This document shows, piece after piece, positions 63,237 to 64,000 of a stretch of 64,000 nucleotides of DNA. Origin of the DNA: Mesostigma viride (Eukaryota; Streptophyta; Mesostigmatophyceae; Mesostigmatales; Mesostigmataceae); contig RPFO01000392.1 in the NCBI GenBank assembly GCA_009746045.1, positions 619,976 to 683,975 on the forward strand, read 5' to 3'. Position numbers and translations under genes: made by a program. A model generated the notes under the pieces. That model searched no databases and had not been told where the DNA came from. It was given only the letters and a program-made list of their open reading frames with translations. The stretch's first letter is position 1. Each line of letters opens with the position of its first letter.

Positions 63237-63694
63237 TGGCAATCAGAGGGTGGAATCCATAGCGGCTGACAGTCTGTGCGTGCTCGTGCGGATTGGCGTG
63301 GTTTGGCTGCCAAACTCGCCCGCCTCCGCTTATGTGCCCGCACCCCCCCGCCCCGCCCAATAGTCCCGTGCCACGCGCAGGTCCGGATTGGTGGACGGAA
63401 TATTCCCACGGATATCCCATGGAGCGCCGCGCCTTCTAGAAGCGGCGCCGCGCCGGGAATATTCCCATGATATTCCCGTGAGAGCGCCGCGCCGCCACGT
63501 GGCAGCGTCCCATTGTCCGCTTGGAATATCGTGGGAATATGCCGCCGTGTCGTGCCGCGTGACACGGTCGGACTCCCATTGGACTGTCGTGGGTGTCGCG
63601 CGCTTCGCGCGGGCCTCGGCAGGGATAAACGCGGAGGCGGGCGTTTGGGGTCCCAATCCGCCAGCACCACTCAAAACCAACTCCTCTCACTGCA
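63237..63694. promoter_or_regulatory. Divergent promoter region, MYND gene and gene at 63695
   Basis: Minus side: CATAAGCGGAGGCGGGCGAG near 63334-63315. Plus side: GGGATAAACGCGGAGG then CGGGCGTTTGGGG at 63622-63650. Between them are GGAATATTCCCACGGATATC, CGGGAATATTCCCATGATAT, CCACGTGGCAGCGTCCCATT and GGAATATCGTGGGAATATGC, the same word set found upstream of the other genes in the cluster. Confidence 0.6.
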
Positions 63695-64000
63695 ATGGAG
63701 CCCTCCCGCGATAAGCCGGCTATGGCGGCAACGGATGTCCCCTCTGCCAAGCGCCAGCCGCCTGCAAACGGCATGGCGAGCAGTCCCGCATGAAGGTGTA
63801 CCTGAAACAGCGGACACCGAGGACAAGGTGGCAAAGTTCCTGGGGCTGTGAAAACCAAGCAGGGGCACGCAAACACGCACGAATTCGATGAGAGTACAAG
63901 CGGGACGCGCACATGCACGATATCCAAGTGCTGCGGCGGCGAGATTTTCTGCGAGATGCCGCATCGGTGGGCGCCTTCCTCTGCGATCGGGCGTTTTTGG
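63695..64000 (+). pseudogene. Partial gene, unknown product (runs off the window)
   Basis: ATG 63695 lies 65 bp after the shared promoter box and gives MEPSRDKPAMAATDVPSAKR before a stop at 63793. Neighbouring frames continue with VPETADTEDKVAKFLGL and, at the end, SKCCGGEIFCEMPHRW, a Cys/His-rich start of a possible finger. Either a frameshift or an unrecognised intron separates these pieces. The product cannot be identified. Confidence 0.35.

Overview
This window is nuclear DNA from a eukaryote, most likely a unicellular green alga or a similar protist. The evidence is spliceosomal introns (GT..AG), an interstitial array of TTTAGGG-type telomere repeats, several decayed lineages of non-LTR retrotransposon, hAT and piggyBac-like DNA transposons with intact target duplications, and very long simple repeats. 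Only two conserved host genes were recognised. One is a short gene for mitochondrial ribosomal protein bL31 (12.0-12.25 kb, minus). The other is a complete 11-exon gene for the ESCRT-III subunit VPS2/CHMP2B (16.3-28.25 kb, plus). Its exons join to exactly 651 nt (216 codons plus stop), while at least seven of its ten introns carry repeats. Intron 8 holds about 2.1 kb of drifting telomere-like heptamers (TTTACGG to TTTGCGG to CTTGCGG to GGGGTCC).

Layout. 0-3.4 kb: copies of a LINE carrying a restriction-like endonuclease (called LINE-A here), tail-to-tail then head-to-head. 3.4-3.8 kb: a frameshifted RNase H1 N-terminal (viroplasmin-type) domain. 4.5-8.5 kb: two diverged copies, in opposite orientation, of an unrecognised 1.74-kb element whose ends are both the same 18-bp palindrome. 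8.6-15.6 kb: LINE ORF1 and ORF2 relics, a tRNA-Pro-like SINE pair and bL31m. 16.3-28.25 kb: VPS2. 29-41 kb: a LINE graveyard with readable nesting. One LINE-B copy is interrupted by a piggyBac-like element (TTAA duplication) and a hAT element (8-bp duplication); another LINE-B copy carries a LINE-C insertion (10-bp duplication). 41.2-43.1 kb: CATCCATG and CCCT satellites lying between two convergent LINE-C tails. 43-47 kb: sequence without recognised genes.

47.37-64 kb is a foreign-looking gene cluster built as a 14.7-kb near-perfect palindrome (centre 54730/54731) plus a further 1.9 kb that runs off the window. Each arm carries the same four genes: an F-box-like protein, a multi-CxxC zinc protein, a second F-box-like protein, and a spliced coiled-coil RING protein. 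A MYND-finger gene and the start of another gene follow on the right. These genes share a promoter signature (TATAAANGCGGAG followed by GGGCGTTTGGGG) and a 3' signature (TAATRAATAAGACTC) that the host genes lack. The palindrome core is an array of about 20 G-boxes (CACGTG), almost all with an ATTGG (inverted CCAAT) at a fixed 10-bp spacing. Most left-arm gene copies are frameshifted while the right-arm copies are open. The best reading is an integrated, virus-like or selfish linear element encoding ubiquitin-system adaptors, joined head-to-head. No capsid, polymerase or integrase gene lies inside the window, so its class is undecided and a read-level test of the palindrome is essential.
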